Origin: an uncultured Dorea sp.
GTDB taxonomy: Bacteria > Bacillota > Clostridia > Lachnospirales > Lachnospiraceae
Length of the DNA stretch: 64,000 nt
Direction: 5' to 3'
Assembly: GCA_910577685.1 (NCBI GenBank)
Contig: CAJTOH010000010.1
Location: 36,729-100,728, forward strand
Shown in pieces: positions 46,184-54,603 of this stretch (the stretch's first letter is position 1; every line of letters starts with the position of its first letter). The notes under the pieces were generated by a model. That model was not told the DNA's origin. It saw only the letters and a list, made by a program, of their open reading frames with translations, and searched no databases. The position numbers and the translations under genes are program-made.

Positions 46184-46942
46184 TTAAGCCTCTCCCCGCA
46201 AAATCATGCCTGCCCGCCGGATCTCTTCCCCGTCCGTGCGGAAAATCTCGAATTCACTCAGTCCCGGAAGTCCCATGTTGACGCGTTCGTTCCGGTACGC
46301 CATACCGCTGTCCAGCTTCTGTTTTCCCGACATATGGAAACTGCCTGCATGGAGTTCCTCTTTCAACTGCCGGATTACCTCTGCATTAACCCCGCTGCCT
46401 ACCAGAATCTCAATCCTCCCGTCTGCCAGCGCCAGCAGTTCCTTTAAAGCCTCCCTGCCCGCCATACAGTCCGCCTCCTGCCCTGAAGTAAGGATCGTAT
46501 CCACCTTAAGCGAAACCGCCTCCTCAAGCGCCCGGTACGGATCCCGGCACACGTCAAACGCCCGGTGGAGCGTAAACTTTAACCCGCCTGCACACTCCCG
46601 AAGCTCTCTCATCCTTTCAAGATCCAGATTCCCGTCCGCGCACAGGCATCCGGTTACAATACCGTCCGCACCCAGCTCCCGGAACATCCGTATATCTTCT
46701 CTTATCATCCTGAATTCCGCATCCGTGTACAAAAAATCTCCGGATCTCGGACGTACTAAAACATTCAGTTTAATCCCACATGCTTCCCTGATCTGCTTAA
46801 ATTGACTCACCCCGGGGGTAGTCCCGCCAATTATCAGATTTGCACAGACCTCCAGACAGTCCGCGCCTGCCTCCTGCGCTATGATCGCAGACTCCACAGA
46901 ATCCACACACACTTCCAGCTTTGTCGTCATTTTCTCACCCAT
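46184..46942 (-). CDS. cutC: CutC family protein
   Basis: A 252-residue TIM-barrel protein with LEVCVDSVESAIIAQEAGAD, GADGIVTGCLCADGNLD, LTLHRAFD-like KFTLHRAFDVCRD and TILTSGQ, all CutC hallmarks. The name copper homeostasis protein comes from E. coli, but the role in Firmicutes is uncertain. In this operon an enzymatic role in sugar handling is as likely. Confidence 0.9.
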   Translation of the reverse strand: MGEKMTTKLEVCVDSVESAIIAQEAGADCLEVCANLIIGGTTPGVSQFKQIREACGIKLNVLVRPRSGDFLYTDAEFRMIREDIRMFRELGADGIVTGCLCADGNLDLERMRELRECAGGLKFTLHRAFDVCRDPYRALEEAVSLKVDTILTSGQEADCMAGREALKELLALADGRIEILVGSGVNAEVIRQLKEELHAGSFHMSGKQKLDSGMAYRNERVNMGLPGLSEFEIFRTDGEEIRRAGMILRGEA

Positions 46943-46969
46943 AATGATTCATTTTCCTTTGCATTTTTT

Positions 46970-47014
46970 AAGAGAGGCGGCCCTTTATTATTGATCCGGG
47001 CCCCGCCCTCTCTT
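46970..47014 (-). other. Intra-operon hairpin between binding protein and enzyme genes
   Basis: Arms AAGAGAGGCGG and CCGCCCTCTCTT pair with one bulge, with an inner GGCCC/GGGCC contact. No T-run follows on the minus strand. Such hairpins after binding-protein genes commonly protect the 5' message and keep binding protein more abundant. Confidence 0.5.
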
Positions 47015-47129
47015 CTTATTCTACTTCCGGATATTTAAGCCGTCAATCTGTTTTCCTCATCTCTTCGATTCCTCTGCCTTCTCTGCAAATCTGCTTCATC
47101 GGCCTATCTCTTCCGCGTCCCTGCCGCGC

Positions 47130-48623
47130 CTACTTTCCTTCCTTCCACTCGTCAATCTGTTTCTGCATCTCTTCAATCACCTTGTCGATCCCTGTCGCCT
47201 CAAGCTTCTCCTGAAGTTTCGGCAGATATTCCTCCGGGTCGACGCTTCCCGTATACAGAGACTTTCCGAACTCATCCAGAACGTTGCCGAACCCGGCCAC
47301 CTCCGTACTCACCGGCTCTAAGTCGAAGTCGAACCCAAAGGACGGAGCCTCCACGGAGGAAGAATTAAACTCCTTGAACGTCGCCCATTTGTCAACCGGC
47401 TCATTTTCCAGAACGTAGGTATTGAACAATCCGCCCTGCACCCAGTAGGACACCGAGTAATTCTTCCTTGTTTCCTCATTCAGCTTGATCTTGTTCTCGT
47501 ACACATAAGGTTTCCCTTCTGCCGCGGCCGCCTCGTCGGCCGGAACGTCAGCCTTGTCCCAGTGTTCGCCCTCGATGCCGTAATTCAGCAGGTTTCGCAG
47601 ATACTCGTCCGTATTAATCAGGTTCAGAAGCTCCACCGCCTTTTCCGGGTGTTTCGTCTGGGCGTTGATGGCTGTGAGCGCGCCCCGGGCGGAAATGTTG
47701 GTCACATAAGTATCCATAATCGGGGTGGCTACCACTTCATATCCAAGGTCTTTCCCCCACACCAGCTCCGCATAAGGCTGTCCGTCTCCCTTGGTCACAA
47801 AACGCTTAATAGACTTGTCGTCAGAAGCCGTGGCTGCGTCCTTGTTGATATAGCCTGCCTGATAATACTTCCGCATGGTTTTCAAGGTGGACTTCATCTT
47901 CTCCGTCTCGAACACATTCTTGACCGTCAGAGTCTCGTCGCCGTACTCAATCCCTACCGGGTTCTGGATTAAATCCATATAAATCGGCGCGGAATAGCTG
48001 CTGGTCAGGTACATCGGCACCACGTCCGGCTCCTTCTCCTTGATGAGTTTAAGCCACGGCTCCAAATCCTCCAGACTATGAATCTCGTCTACCGGAATAT
48101 CGTATTTGTCTACATATTCCTTGGTAAATACCCACATAGGCATACTTCCGATTTCCTTCTCGCTTGGAACACCGTAAGTCTTGCCCTGTACCTTTGCGGC
48201 CTCCCAGAAACGCTCGTCAATATTCTTGTACATCTCCGTATCCTTGATATAGTCGTCAATCTCAAGAAACGCCCCCTTATTGGAGTTCTGGAGATAGTTG
48301 TTGGCCCAGGAACAGGTAAAACACATATCCCAGTCGTCGCCGGTATTGATTACCACCTGCATCTTCTGGTCATAATCGCCCCATCCCGCCGTGTTAATCT
48401 TAAGCTTCACACCGATCTCTTCCCCGATGTATTCATTGACCTTCTCAAGAACCTTCTCCTGATCTTTCTGGGCGTCCCCGATCTGCCACCAAGTCAGCTC
48501 CACAATCTCGTCGCCGCTGGAATTCGTCTCCGCCTTCTTCTTGCCGCAGCCGGCCGTAAGCCCCGCCGCCATCACCACGGCAAGCCCCGCCGCCGCGAAT
48601 CCCTTTAACATCTGCAATTTCAT
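47130..48623 (-). CDS. Sugar ABC transporter substrate-binding lipoprotein (DUF3502 type)
   Basis: The N-terminus MKLQMLKGFAAAGLAVVMAA ends in a lipobox with Cys (LTAGCGKKK). The mature part reads IVELTWWQIGD and carries the C-terminal region (FGFDFDLEPVSTEVA) typical of DUF3502 binding proteins, which serve LplB/LplC-type oligosaccharide importers. It binds the substrate outside the membrane. TAGGAGGAGAATAAGG precedes the start. Confidence 0.92.
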   Translation of the reverse strand: MKLQMLKGFAAAGLAVVMAAGLTAGCGKKKAETNSSGDEIVELTWWQIGDAQKDQEKVLEKVNEYIGEEIGVKLKINTAGWGDYDQKMQVVINTGDDWDMCFTCSWANNYLQNSNKGAFLEIDDYIKDTEMYKNIDERFWEAAKVQGKTYGVPSEKEIGSMPMWVFTKEYVDKYDIPVDEIHSLEDLEPWLKLIKEKEPDVVPMYLTSSYSAPIYMDLIQNPVGIEYGDETLTVKNVFETEKMKSTLKTMRKYYQAGYINKDAATASDDKSIKRFVTKGDGQPYAELVWGKDLGYEVVATPIMDTYVTNISARGALTAINAQTKHPEKAVELLNLINTDEYLRNLLNYGIEGEHWDKADVPADEAAAAEGKPYVYENKIKLNEETRKNYSVSYWVQGGLFNTYVLENEPVDKWATFKEFNSSSVEAPSFGFDFDLEPVSTEVAGFGNVLDEFGKSLYTGSVDPEEYLPKLQEKLEATGIDKVIEEMQKQIDEWKEGK

Positions 48624-48646
48624 CCTTATTCTCCTCCTATTTCCTC

Positions 48647-49627
48647 TTACTCTTTCACAGCGCCCACCGTCAATCCATTTACAAAGTACCTCTGGAAGAA
48701 GGGATAGGCAAATATAATCGGCAGCGTGGAAATGACCACGATCGCCATCTTGATTGTCTCCTTGGGCATGTTCGCCGCCGCCATGATCCCGTCAACGCCC
48801 ATCGCGGCCTTGTTATTGGCAAGCCAGTCGATGGAGCTCTCGATCTGGATCAGCAGATATTGCAGCGGGATCAAATCCTTGTTATCCATATACATCATAG
48901 CATTAAACCAGTCGTTCCAATACCCCAGCGTAAGGAAAAGCCCGATGGTCGCAAGCCCCGGAAGCGCCATGGGTATTACGATCCGGAAAAACAGCCTCCA
49001 CTCGGACGCCCCGTCAATCTTCGCCGACTCCACCACCGCATCCGGGATGCTGGTCTTAAAAAACGTCCGGAGGACGATGATGTTAAACGAGTTCAGACAC
49101 AGGGGCAGTATCAGCGCCCAGAGCGAATCTTTCAGCATGAGCACTTTTGTCATGATCAAGTAGTTCGCGATCATACCGCCGCTGAACAGCATGGGTATAG
49201 TGATTACGGTTGTGAAAAACTTACGGTAAGCGTAGGTCTTTCTGGACAGCGCATAGGCGTAGGTGCCTGTCAACAGCAGTCCGATGACGGTTCCGACAAC
49301 GGTAATAAATATCGTCACCCCATAGCTCTTTAAAATATTTTCGCCTGCGCTGACGATATATTCATAAGCGTAAAGGCTTACCTTCTCCGGAATGAACCTG
49401 TATCCGTTCATTGCCAGCGAAGCCTCGTCCGTAAATGAGATGATGACGACAAAGATAAACGGTACAACGCATATCAGCGACAGGATTGTCAGTATAATAT
49501 TAAATGCAACATTGGTCGGAGTCTTAATCTGGTTGTATTTACACTCCTCCGCCTCTAGCTTTTTGATCCTTTTCTGCATTTTGCGTCCGGATATAGTTTC
49601 TGTTTTTTGGATATTTTGAGCCTCCAC
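48647..49627 (-). CDS. Carbohydrate ABC permease, LplC/MalG type
   Basis: A 326-residue membrane protein with six helices in the C-terminal 290 residues and the EAA loop ESAKIDGASEWRLFFRIVIP. A polar N-terminal extension of about 35 residues is present. Translation starts at GTG 49627 behind AAAGGAGGCAAGA. It is partner of the 49681 permease. No ATPase gene is in the operon, so it probably uses a shared MsmK-type ATPase. Confidence 0.92.
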   Translation of the reverse strand: MEAQNIQKTETISGRKMQKRIKKLEAEECKYNQIKTPTNVAFNIILTILSLICVVPFIFVVIISFTDEASLAMNGYRFIPEKVSLYAYEYIVSAGENILKSYGVTIFITVVGTVIGLLLTGTYAYALSRKTYAYRKFFTTVITIPMLFSGGMIANYLIMTKVLMLKDSLWALILPLCLNSFNIIVLRTFFKTSIPDAVVESAKIDGASEWRLFFRIVIPMALPGLATIGLFLTLGYWNDWFNAMMYMDNKDLIPLQYLLIQIESSIDWLANNKAAMGVDGIMAAANMPKETIKMAIVVISTLPIIFAYPFFQRYFVNGLTVGAVKE

Positions 49628-49680
49628 ACTCTTGCCTCCTTTCTTTACTATACACGAGATCTGATTTCATTTCTTTTAAA

Positions 49681-50643
49681 TTAGAACAGGGCGTTTTCAT
49701 TGTCAACTTTAGATACGATTTTATTTGCTATCATAATTAATACGAATCCGACGGTTGACTGGAATAACGCAGCGGCAGAACTCATTCCAATCTCCCCGCT
49801 TGTCTTCAGCGCCCGGAATATGTATGTATCCAATACGTTTGTCACCGGGTACAACGGTCCGGAGTTCTTCGGAAGCTGGTAGAACAGACCGAAATCCGCC
49901 TTGAAGATTCCGCCTACGGACATAATCAAAAGTATTGTGATTACCGGCTTTAAAAGCGGCAGGGTAATATATTTGATCTGCTGCCATTTCGTCGCCCCGT
50001 CAAGAACCGCCGCCTCATAATAGGTCTTGTCGATTCCGCAGATGGACGCCAGATAGACTACGGTATTATATCCCATTCCCTTCCACTGGCTCATGAAAAT
50101 GATGATAAACGGCCAGTATTTCTTTTCCGTATACCACGAAACCGGATCCCCGCCAAACTGCTGGATAATTCCATTGAAATAACCTTTTTCCGGGTTCAGG
50201 AACGCAAACACACAGTAACTTACGACCACCCATGACAGGAAATAAGGCAGGAACATGGAACTCTGGTAGATTTTCATCATTCCCTTGTTCTTGATTTCAT
50301 TCAGCAATAAAGCCAGCACTACCGGCACTGCGACGCCTAAGATGATAAACGTCAGATTATAAAGCACGGTGTTCCTCACGATGATCCACGCGTCGCCGCT
50401 GCTGAACAGGAATTTGAAATTGTCGAACCACACGGTCTCGCTGGTGATCAGATTGTAGAAAAATCCGTCCCCGGACAACCTGAATTTCTTGAATGCTACC
50501 AGAATACCGAACAGCGGCAGGTATGCAAAAAACAGAAACCAGACTGCTCCCGGCATGCTTAATATAAGCAGCTCTTTATTCGCCTTAAGCCGGCTAAGGA
50601 AATTCCCCTTTGGCTTCCCGGCTTTTTTTGTATTCGCCTTCAA
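49681..50643 (-). CDS. Sugar ABC permease, LplB type
   Basis: A 320-residue membrane protein with the EAA loop YEAAVLDGATKWQQIKYITL. It starts at TTG 50643 behind AAGGAGGAGG. It is the first gene of an eight-gene unit: permease, permease, binding protein, CutC, transglutaminase, DUF4432, lyxose isomerase and beta-mannosidase. Confidence 0.92.
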   Translation of the reverse strand: MKANTKKAGKPKGNFLSRLKANKELLILSMPGAVWFLFFAYLPLFGILVAFKKFRLSGDGFFYNLITSETVWFDNFKFLFSSGDAWIIVRNTVLYNLTFIILGVAVPVVLALLLNEIKNKGMMKIYQSSMFLPYFLSWVVVSYCVFAFLNPEKGYFNGIIQQFGGDPVSWYTEKKYWPFIIIFMSQWKGMGYNTVVYLASICGIDKTYYEAAVLDGATKWQQIKYITLPLLKPVITILLIMSVGGIFKADFGLFYQLPKNSGPLYPVTNVLDTYIFRALKTSGEIGMSSAAALFQSTVGFVLIMIANKIVSKVDNENALF

Positions 50644-50777
50644 CTCTTAACCTCCTCCTTTTCGCAGACGTTCTCACCCTCTTTATTACGGCCGTATCTG
50701 CTGAGGGGATATGGTAACGTCTATACCGTCCGTCAACTTACCGGTTCGTTAAACTGCGGTATTTTTTGCTTGTATCA

Positions 50778-50820
50778 ACTATATCATTGTGCAGTTTTTA
50801 TTGAAAGTTGAAAACTTTCA
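50778..50820 (-). promoter_or_regulatory. Promoter with overlapping palindrome for the mannoside operon
   Basis: On the minus strand TTTCAA (50806-50801), 17 bp, TATAGT (50783-50778). A palindrome with arms TGAAAGTT (50802-50809) and AACTTTCA (50813-50820) covers the -35 box. The rest of the 308-bp gap holds the terminator described next and nothing else I can name. Confidence 0.5.
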
Positions 50821-50842
50821 GGTTCATTGGATAAATTCTAGC

Positions 50843-50880
50843 ACAAAAAAACCGTGAAATAATTTGTCCATTATTTCACG
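50843..50880 (-). terminator. Terminator of RiPP cassette 1
   Basis: On the minus strand the 11-bp arms CGTGAAATAAT and ATTATTTCACG are followed by GTTTTTTT. It lies 70 bp after the radical SAM gene. Confidence 0.9.
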
Positions 50881-50951
50881 ATTTTGTTCACTGATATATA
50901 TTTTTCCAATGCCGCGCTGCTCTATGTACGATGATACAAAACGTTTCGGTT

Positions 50952-52211
50952 CTATATAATATCCGCAAGCTCCAAATGCGGGCAGATGTCGGTTGAACGT
51001 CCTTTCACGACTCTTCCATTTTTGCAGGCAAGATTAAGACAGCTCAGCACATACGGACATCCGACGCACTCCGTCTTCAACTCCATCCCCGTCCACAGGC
51101 AGTTAATCTCTTTATTAAGAATAACTCCTTTATCCGGATCTACATAACCTACGAGATTCTTAGGATGATTTTGGGCAATCGTACACTTTTCAATCTTACC
51201 ATTCGCCCGAAATACAAACCCGTGAGGATAGCAGGCATAACAAACCTTTGAAAAAGGTGTACCTTGTGTCTTCTCCCACTGCATCCCTATTTTATCTATA
51301 TAAGCCTTGTGTTCCAGAACGAGTTCTTTTTTCCTTTCTTTAGCAAGAAGATTCAAAGCTTTTACTGTCTCGCCACCCCAATCTCCCACCGGATTGACTG
51401 ACATAAAGAAACGCTTATCATTGCCGAACAAGTTGTAAAGATGATCGTACCAACTAAATTCCATATTCTCATCCAGAATATTTCTGCGTAGAATAATATG
51501 GAAAGGATACTCTTCGGGAGACAATTTGGCAAGCGAAACAAGATTGTCCAATATTGTTTGAAGTGTTCCTTTGCCGGATACATGGGGACGAAACTTGTCG
51601 TGCTCCCAACCATCCACCGTAATCTGATAGCTGGTTATTCCTGCCTTATAATACTCACAGAAATTCTTTTCATTGAGAAGATAGCCATTAGTGGTCATAC
51701 CAGATTTAAAGCAAAACGAATATTTTTCCTGAAGCTTTTGAACTAGATTATTTGTCTCCAAAATTACATCTTTACACAAAGTCGGCTCTCCTCCAAACCA
51801 GTTGATATAGATATTGGAGAAATGAGACGCCTGTTCTATAATATATTCTTGAATCCGATCCATCATCGACCGGAACATAGATACTGATTCATGGTCTTCA
51901 TAGCAATAAGGACATCGGAAATTACATCCTTCTGTGGGCATGATTGTCAATATCAAGGAATGATCCATTAATTTATTAAACTCAGCTAACGCAGTTTTAA
52001 TTTCTCCCTCATTCAGCAGCAACTCTTGTTCGTGGAGGAACTGCTCTAACGGCGTGGAAATCTTCCGGCATCCGCCGGATTTGACAAGTATACGGAATTC
52101 TTCTTGAATCGCCGGCTCCGTAAGCATTACCTTATTTTGCAGCATCTTGGAAGATATGTATATTGCTCCATTTTCTTCATAGTGCCTTATATAACCTGGA
52201 AGAATGTACAT
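50952..52211 (-). CDS. Radical SAM/SPASM peptide maturase, cassette 1
   Basis: A 419-residue protein. The radical SAM cluster motif CNFRCPYCYE has Cys96, 100 and 103; FGGEPTL follows. The C-terminal SPASM region has cysteines at SKVCYACYPHGF, KIEKCTIAQN, CVGCPYVLSCLNLACKNG and ICPH. The first 85 residues may act as a peptide-recognition element. It is the third gene of a unit with a 31-residue precursor and an exporter. As the precursor has no cysteine, a thioether product is excluded and a carbon-carbon or carbon-oxygen link is more likely. Confidence 0.9.
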   Translation of the reverse strand: MYILPGYIRHYEENGAIYISSKMLQNKVMLTEPAIQEEFRILVKSGGCRKISTPLEQFLHEQELLLNEGEIKTALAEFNKLMDHSLILTIMPTEGCNFRCPYCYEDHESVSMFRSMMDRIQEYIIEQASHFSNIYINWFGGEPTLCKDVILETNNLVQKLQEKYSFCFKSGMTTNGYLLNEKNFCEYYKAGITSYQITVDGWEHDKFRPHVSGKGTLQTILDNLVSLAKLSPEEYPFHIILRRNILDENMEFSWYDHLYNLFGNDKRFFMSVNPVGDWGGETVKALNLLAKERKKELVLEHKAYIDKIGMQWEKTQGTPFSKVCYACYPHGFVFRANGKIEKCTIAQNHPKNLVGYVDPDKGVILNKEINCLWTGMELKTECVGCPYVLSCLNLACKNGRVVKGRSTDICPHLELADII

Positions 52212-52276
52212 AGTGTTCTCCTTTCATTGTATTTATCTCTATATGATTTTAAGACGGCAACGCCTTTTATTTATCC

Positions 52277-53896
52277 TTATACGGCGTCCCCTATGCTGAT
52301 AGTTTTTAACTGATACACGCAGTCAAACTGTGCCTTACGTTCCGGGGCAAGATGATGACTTACCAAAATCAGCGTCAGTTCCGGATTCCCCAACAGGCTC
52401 TCTTCTACAATATTCGCATTCTCCTCATCTAATGCGCTGGTTCCCTCATCTACCAAAAGAATTGAGCGATTGTGGATAAGCGCGCGGGCAATTGCCACTC
52501 TCTGCCTCTGACCGCCTGATAGGCTCCCGCCCTCCTCGCCGACCACAGTATCCAGGCCATCCGGCATATTCGCCAAATCGCCTTCCAACGCGCTGCCTTT
52601 CAACGCTTTCTGCATCTGCTCATCAGTAAAATCCTGTCCCAGCGTAATATTATCGCGAATAGTAGTGTTAAACAGAAATATATCCTGAGCAATGTAACTT
52701 ATCTGCTGCTGAAGCTGCTCCGCAGTAAAATCCTTTGCATTTTTGCCGTCAAACCAAATCGTCCCGCCATAGTCCGGAAGCCACCCAAGAAGAAGCCTAA
52801 GCAGCGTAGATTTCCCACAGCCGGACGGTCCCGTAAGGGCATATTTCCCACCCTTCTTGAAAGAGGCGGACATTTTCTCCAAAACTGCTTTTTCCCCATA
52901 GCTAAAGCTTACATTGTCCACAGTAATAGAGTCCTGTATAGGCTCTGTCATCTGAAATTCCTGCGCATTACCGCCGTCATCATGGACATCAATACGGGCA
53001 AAGTATGGCTTGCTGGCGGCTATGCACATACGATAATAAGCAATCAAGTTCAAACCGTTTGAGATAGCGGCGCATGGAGTCCCGCTTCCCCAGAAAACAG
53101 AAGCCGGGATTATCCCCTTCATTACCAACAACCCTGTATAGAGCAAAATTAACAACTGTGACGATGCATTCACCAATCCGACGCCGCTATAGATAAATCC
53201 GCCTTTACAAGTTTTTTGATATGCCGGTTTTTCCATCTGGTTACTCGCTTCGTCCATACCTTCCTTAAAACGCTCCTTCCTGCCGAAAAAACGCAGAACG
53301 TCATACCCGCCAATCAAATCTTTCATACCGCTGACTGCGGCCTCCTGACCTTGCGCACACTTCTCGCCAAGCTGCTGCAATTTTTTTTCAAACAGCTTAG
53401 GTATGATAATCATAATGGCTGCAGAAATAAGCGCAGCCGGAAGCAAAGACCAGTGAAGGACAGCCAGAACAGCCATATTTGCAAGAATCTGCGCTAAATA
53501 AGATGTAAACATAAAGAAGGATTCCCACGCATTACTCTCAATTTCCTTAATTCCCGTAGTGAACCAAGAGAGATATTCCCCTTTGTCTTGGGCATGGTAT
53601 GCCTGATAGTCCTTTTGAAGCAATGTTGCCGCCATATCACGCCGGACCGCATTGTTCATTTTCCATACCGAACGTCCCATAAATATTTTTCGTAAACTGT
53701 CAAGAGCCAGATACACAAACCATCCCGCAAGATTCATCAGCATCCAGAAAACAAACTCACGTAAATCCAAATCAATAACAGCTTGAGACATCCGTACCGT
53801 AATCAGAGCAAAACTCGCCTGTGCCGAATACATGCAAATCTGAATCAGAACCGTAATCAGGTTTGCTTTCCAATATTTCTTTAAATAATAAGACAT
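52277..53896 (-). CDS. ABC exporter (membrane-ATPase fusion), cassette 1
   Basis: A 539-residue half-transporter with six helices in residues about 10-300. The ATPase has Walker A GPSGCGKSTLLR, signature SLSGGQRQRVAIARAL, Walker B SILLVDEGTSALDEEN and VSHHLAPE. There is no N-terminal C39 peptidase, so any leader must be removed by another protease. Walker B reads VDEGTSALD, with Gly in place of the usual Pro. GAGGAGGTTTCAAA precedes the start. It probably works as a homodimer exporting the modified peptide. Confidence 0.9.
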   Translation of the reverse strand: MSYYLKKYWKANLITVLIQICMYSAQASFALITVRMSQAVIDLDLREFVFWMLMNLAGWFVYLALDSLRKIFMGRSVWKMNNAVRRDMAATLLQKDYQAYHAQDKGEYLSWFTTGIKEIESNAWESFFMFTSYLAQILANMAVLAVLHWSLLPAALISAAIMIIIPKLFEKKLQQLGEKCAQGQEAAVSGMKDLIGGYDVLRFFGRKERFKEGMDEASNQMEKPAYQKTCKGGFIYSGVGLVNASSQLLILLYTGLLVMKGIIPASVFWGSGTPCAAISNGLNLIAYYRMCIAASKPYFARIDVHDDGGNAQEFQMTEPIQDSITVDNVSFSYGEKAVLEKMSASFKKGGKYALTGPSGCGKSTLLRLLLGWLPDYGGTIWFDGKNAKDFTAEQLQQQISYIAQDIFLFNTTIRDNITLGQDFTDEQMQKALKGSALEGDLANMPDGLDTVVGEEGGSLSGGQRQRVAIARALIHNRSILLVDEGTSALDEENANIVEESLLGNPELTLILVSHHLAPERKAQFDCVYQLKTISIGDAV

Positions 53897-53994
53897 TTTG
53901 AAACCTCCTCAAATAAAAACCAATGCTAAACTTATCTCCATGCGGCGATTTAGAAAGAACACTCCAGCGCTCGATTAAAAATATTATAAAATAT

Positions 53995-54034
53995 AGCTAG
54001 AAGAGCTTCGGGATTCCCTGAAACTCTTCTAGCT
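53995..54034 (-). terminator. Attenuating hairpin directly after precursor 1
   Basis: Perfect 11-bp arms AGCTAGAAGAG and CTCTTCTAGCT with a loop that can pair further, followed on the minus strand by ATATTTTATAATATTTTT. It lies 5 bp after the precursor stop codon. It would give more precursor than enzyme message. Confidence 0.75.
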
Positions 54035-54039
54035 TTGGC

Positions 54040-54135
54040 ATTACTCTAAACTAACCACAGAAAAAAAGTTAATGGTTGTAGGAGGGCGTGTCCCACCGCG
54101 TACAGCAATGTTTTTCTTTTCATCAATAACCTGCA
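54040..54135 (-). CDS. RiPP precursor peptide 1 (31 residues, no cysteine)
   Basis: A short gene behind a strong ribosome site AAAGGAGATACGCAC. It starts MQVIDEKKNIAV, continues RGGTRPPTTINFF, and ends SVVSLE. The charged start looks like a leader; the Arg-Gly-Gly-Thr-Arg-Pro-Pro section and the aromatic INFF are candidate core. Its position as first gene, with promoter and operator upstream, hairpin after it, then exporter and radical SAM genes, fits a RiPP precursor. I do not recognise a described class. Lack of cysteine excludes a sactipeptide or ranthipeptide. Position may be off by one base. Confidence 0.75.
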
Positions 54136-54150
54136 TGTGCGTATCTCCTT

Positions 54151-54306
54151 TCTTTCATATTAACACTGGAAACTATGTATCGTTCTCACGTCCCTTGGTG
54201 TGATTATAAGATAACACACACCGCCCGAGCATCCCATATCGTTTTGTGTTTCTTTTAAATAACACAAAACGATAACCTAATCTCTTAACTTGACGGAGGA
54301 AATGCC
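54151..54306 (-). repeat. RiPP promoter block, copy 1
   Basis: About 155 bp nearly identical (about 7 differences) to 59590-59744, from the precursor ribosome site to beyond the operator. It shows that the two cassettes share a duplicated or exchanged control region. Confidence 0.92.
54203..54273 (-). promoter_or_regulatory. Operator and promoter of RiPP cassette 1
   Basis: Inverted repeat with 13-bp arms ATCGTTTTGTGTT (54238-54250) and AACACAAAACGAT (54261-54273), 10-bp spacer. On the minus strand a TATAAT -10 box (54208-54203) follows after exactly 29 nt. There is no good -35 box, as expected when an activator bound at the repeat replaces it. Confidence 0.85.
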
Positions 54307-54409
54307 GCATAATAATGATATTATTATATAAGTAATTTTTTTCTTCTGCAACAAATTTAGTCATATTCCGGAACATTCTCTTAATTTCCGCGAATTTTCA
54401 TAATATTAG

Positions 54410-54452
54410 CGCTTCTCTTGACTTGAGTGTAATAATATTACATAATAAGATT
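54410..54452 (+). promoter_or_regulatory. Orphan copy of the regulator promoter
   Basis: Identical to 60132-60174, the promoter of the XRE-TPR regulator (TTGACT, 17 bp, CATAAT, with palindrome GTAATAATATTAC in between). Here no regulator gene follows; the sequence runs into the tail of an MFS gene. A regulator was probably lost here. Confidence 0.8.
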
Positions 54453-54466
54453 GCAGGACTTTCAGT

Positions 54467-54517
54467 GGACTGCTCTTGTCCGTGCGCATGAAAAATACGG
54501 AAGGTTCCCGTACATAA
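54467..54517 (+). pseudogene. C-terminal tail of an MFS transporter gene
   Basis: Seventeen codons GLLLSVRMKNTEGSRT plus stop, identical in translation to the end of the MFS gene at 11297. The rest of the gene is absent. It forms, with its 3' flank to 54546, the 80-bp repeat shared with 11268-11347. Confidence 0.85.
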
Positions 54518-54534
54518 GGCGATTATCATAACAT

Positions 54535-54576
54535 ACCCTCAGTAAACAACCGGGAGTCCTCTTGTCCACTGAGGGT
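54535..54576 (-). terminator. Hairpin at the end of RiPP cassette 2
   Basis: 9-bp arms ACCCTCAGT (54535-54543) and ACTGAGGGT (54568-54576), 27 bp after the last ABC gene. No long T-run. Confidence 0.45.
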
Positions 54577-54603
54577 AGATAATTTATATATTGCCAGACA
54601 ACT

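Noticed and set aside
50952..54135. Sactipeptide assignment for cassette 1
   Set aside because: The precursor has no cysteine, so a thioether cannot form within it.
54173..54376. 67-residue frame upstream of cassette 1, similar to a frame at 62287-62646
   Set aside because: The similarity is the operator and promoter read in translation; no independent ribosome site or domain supports a gene.
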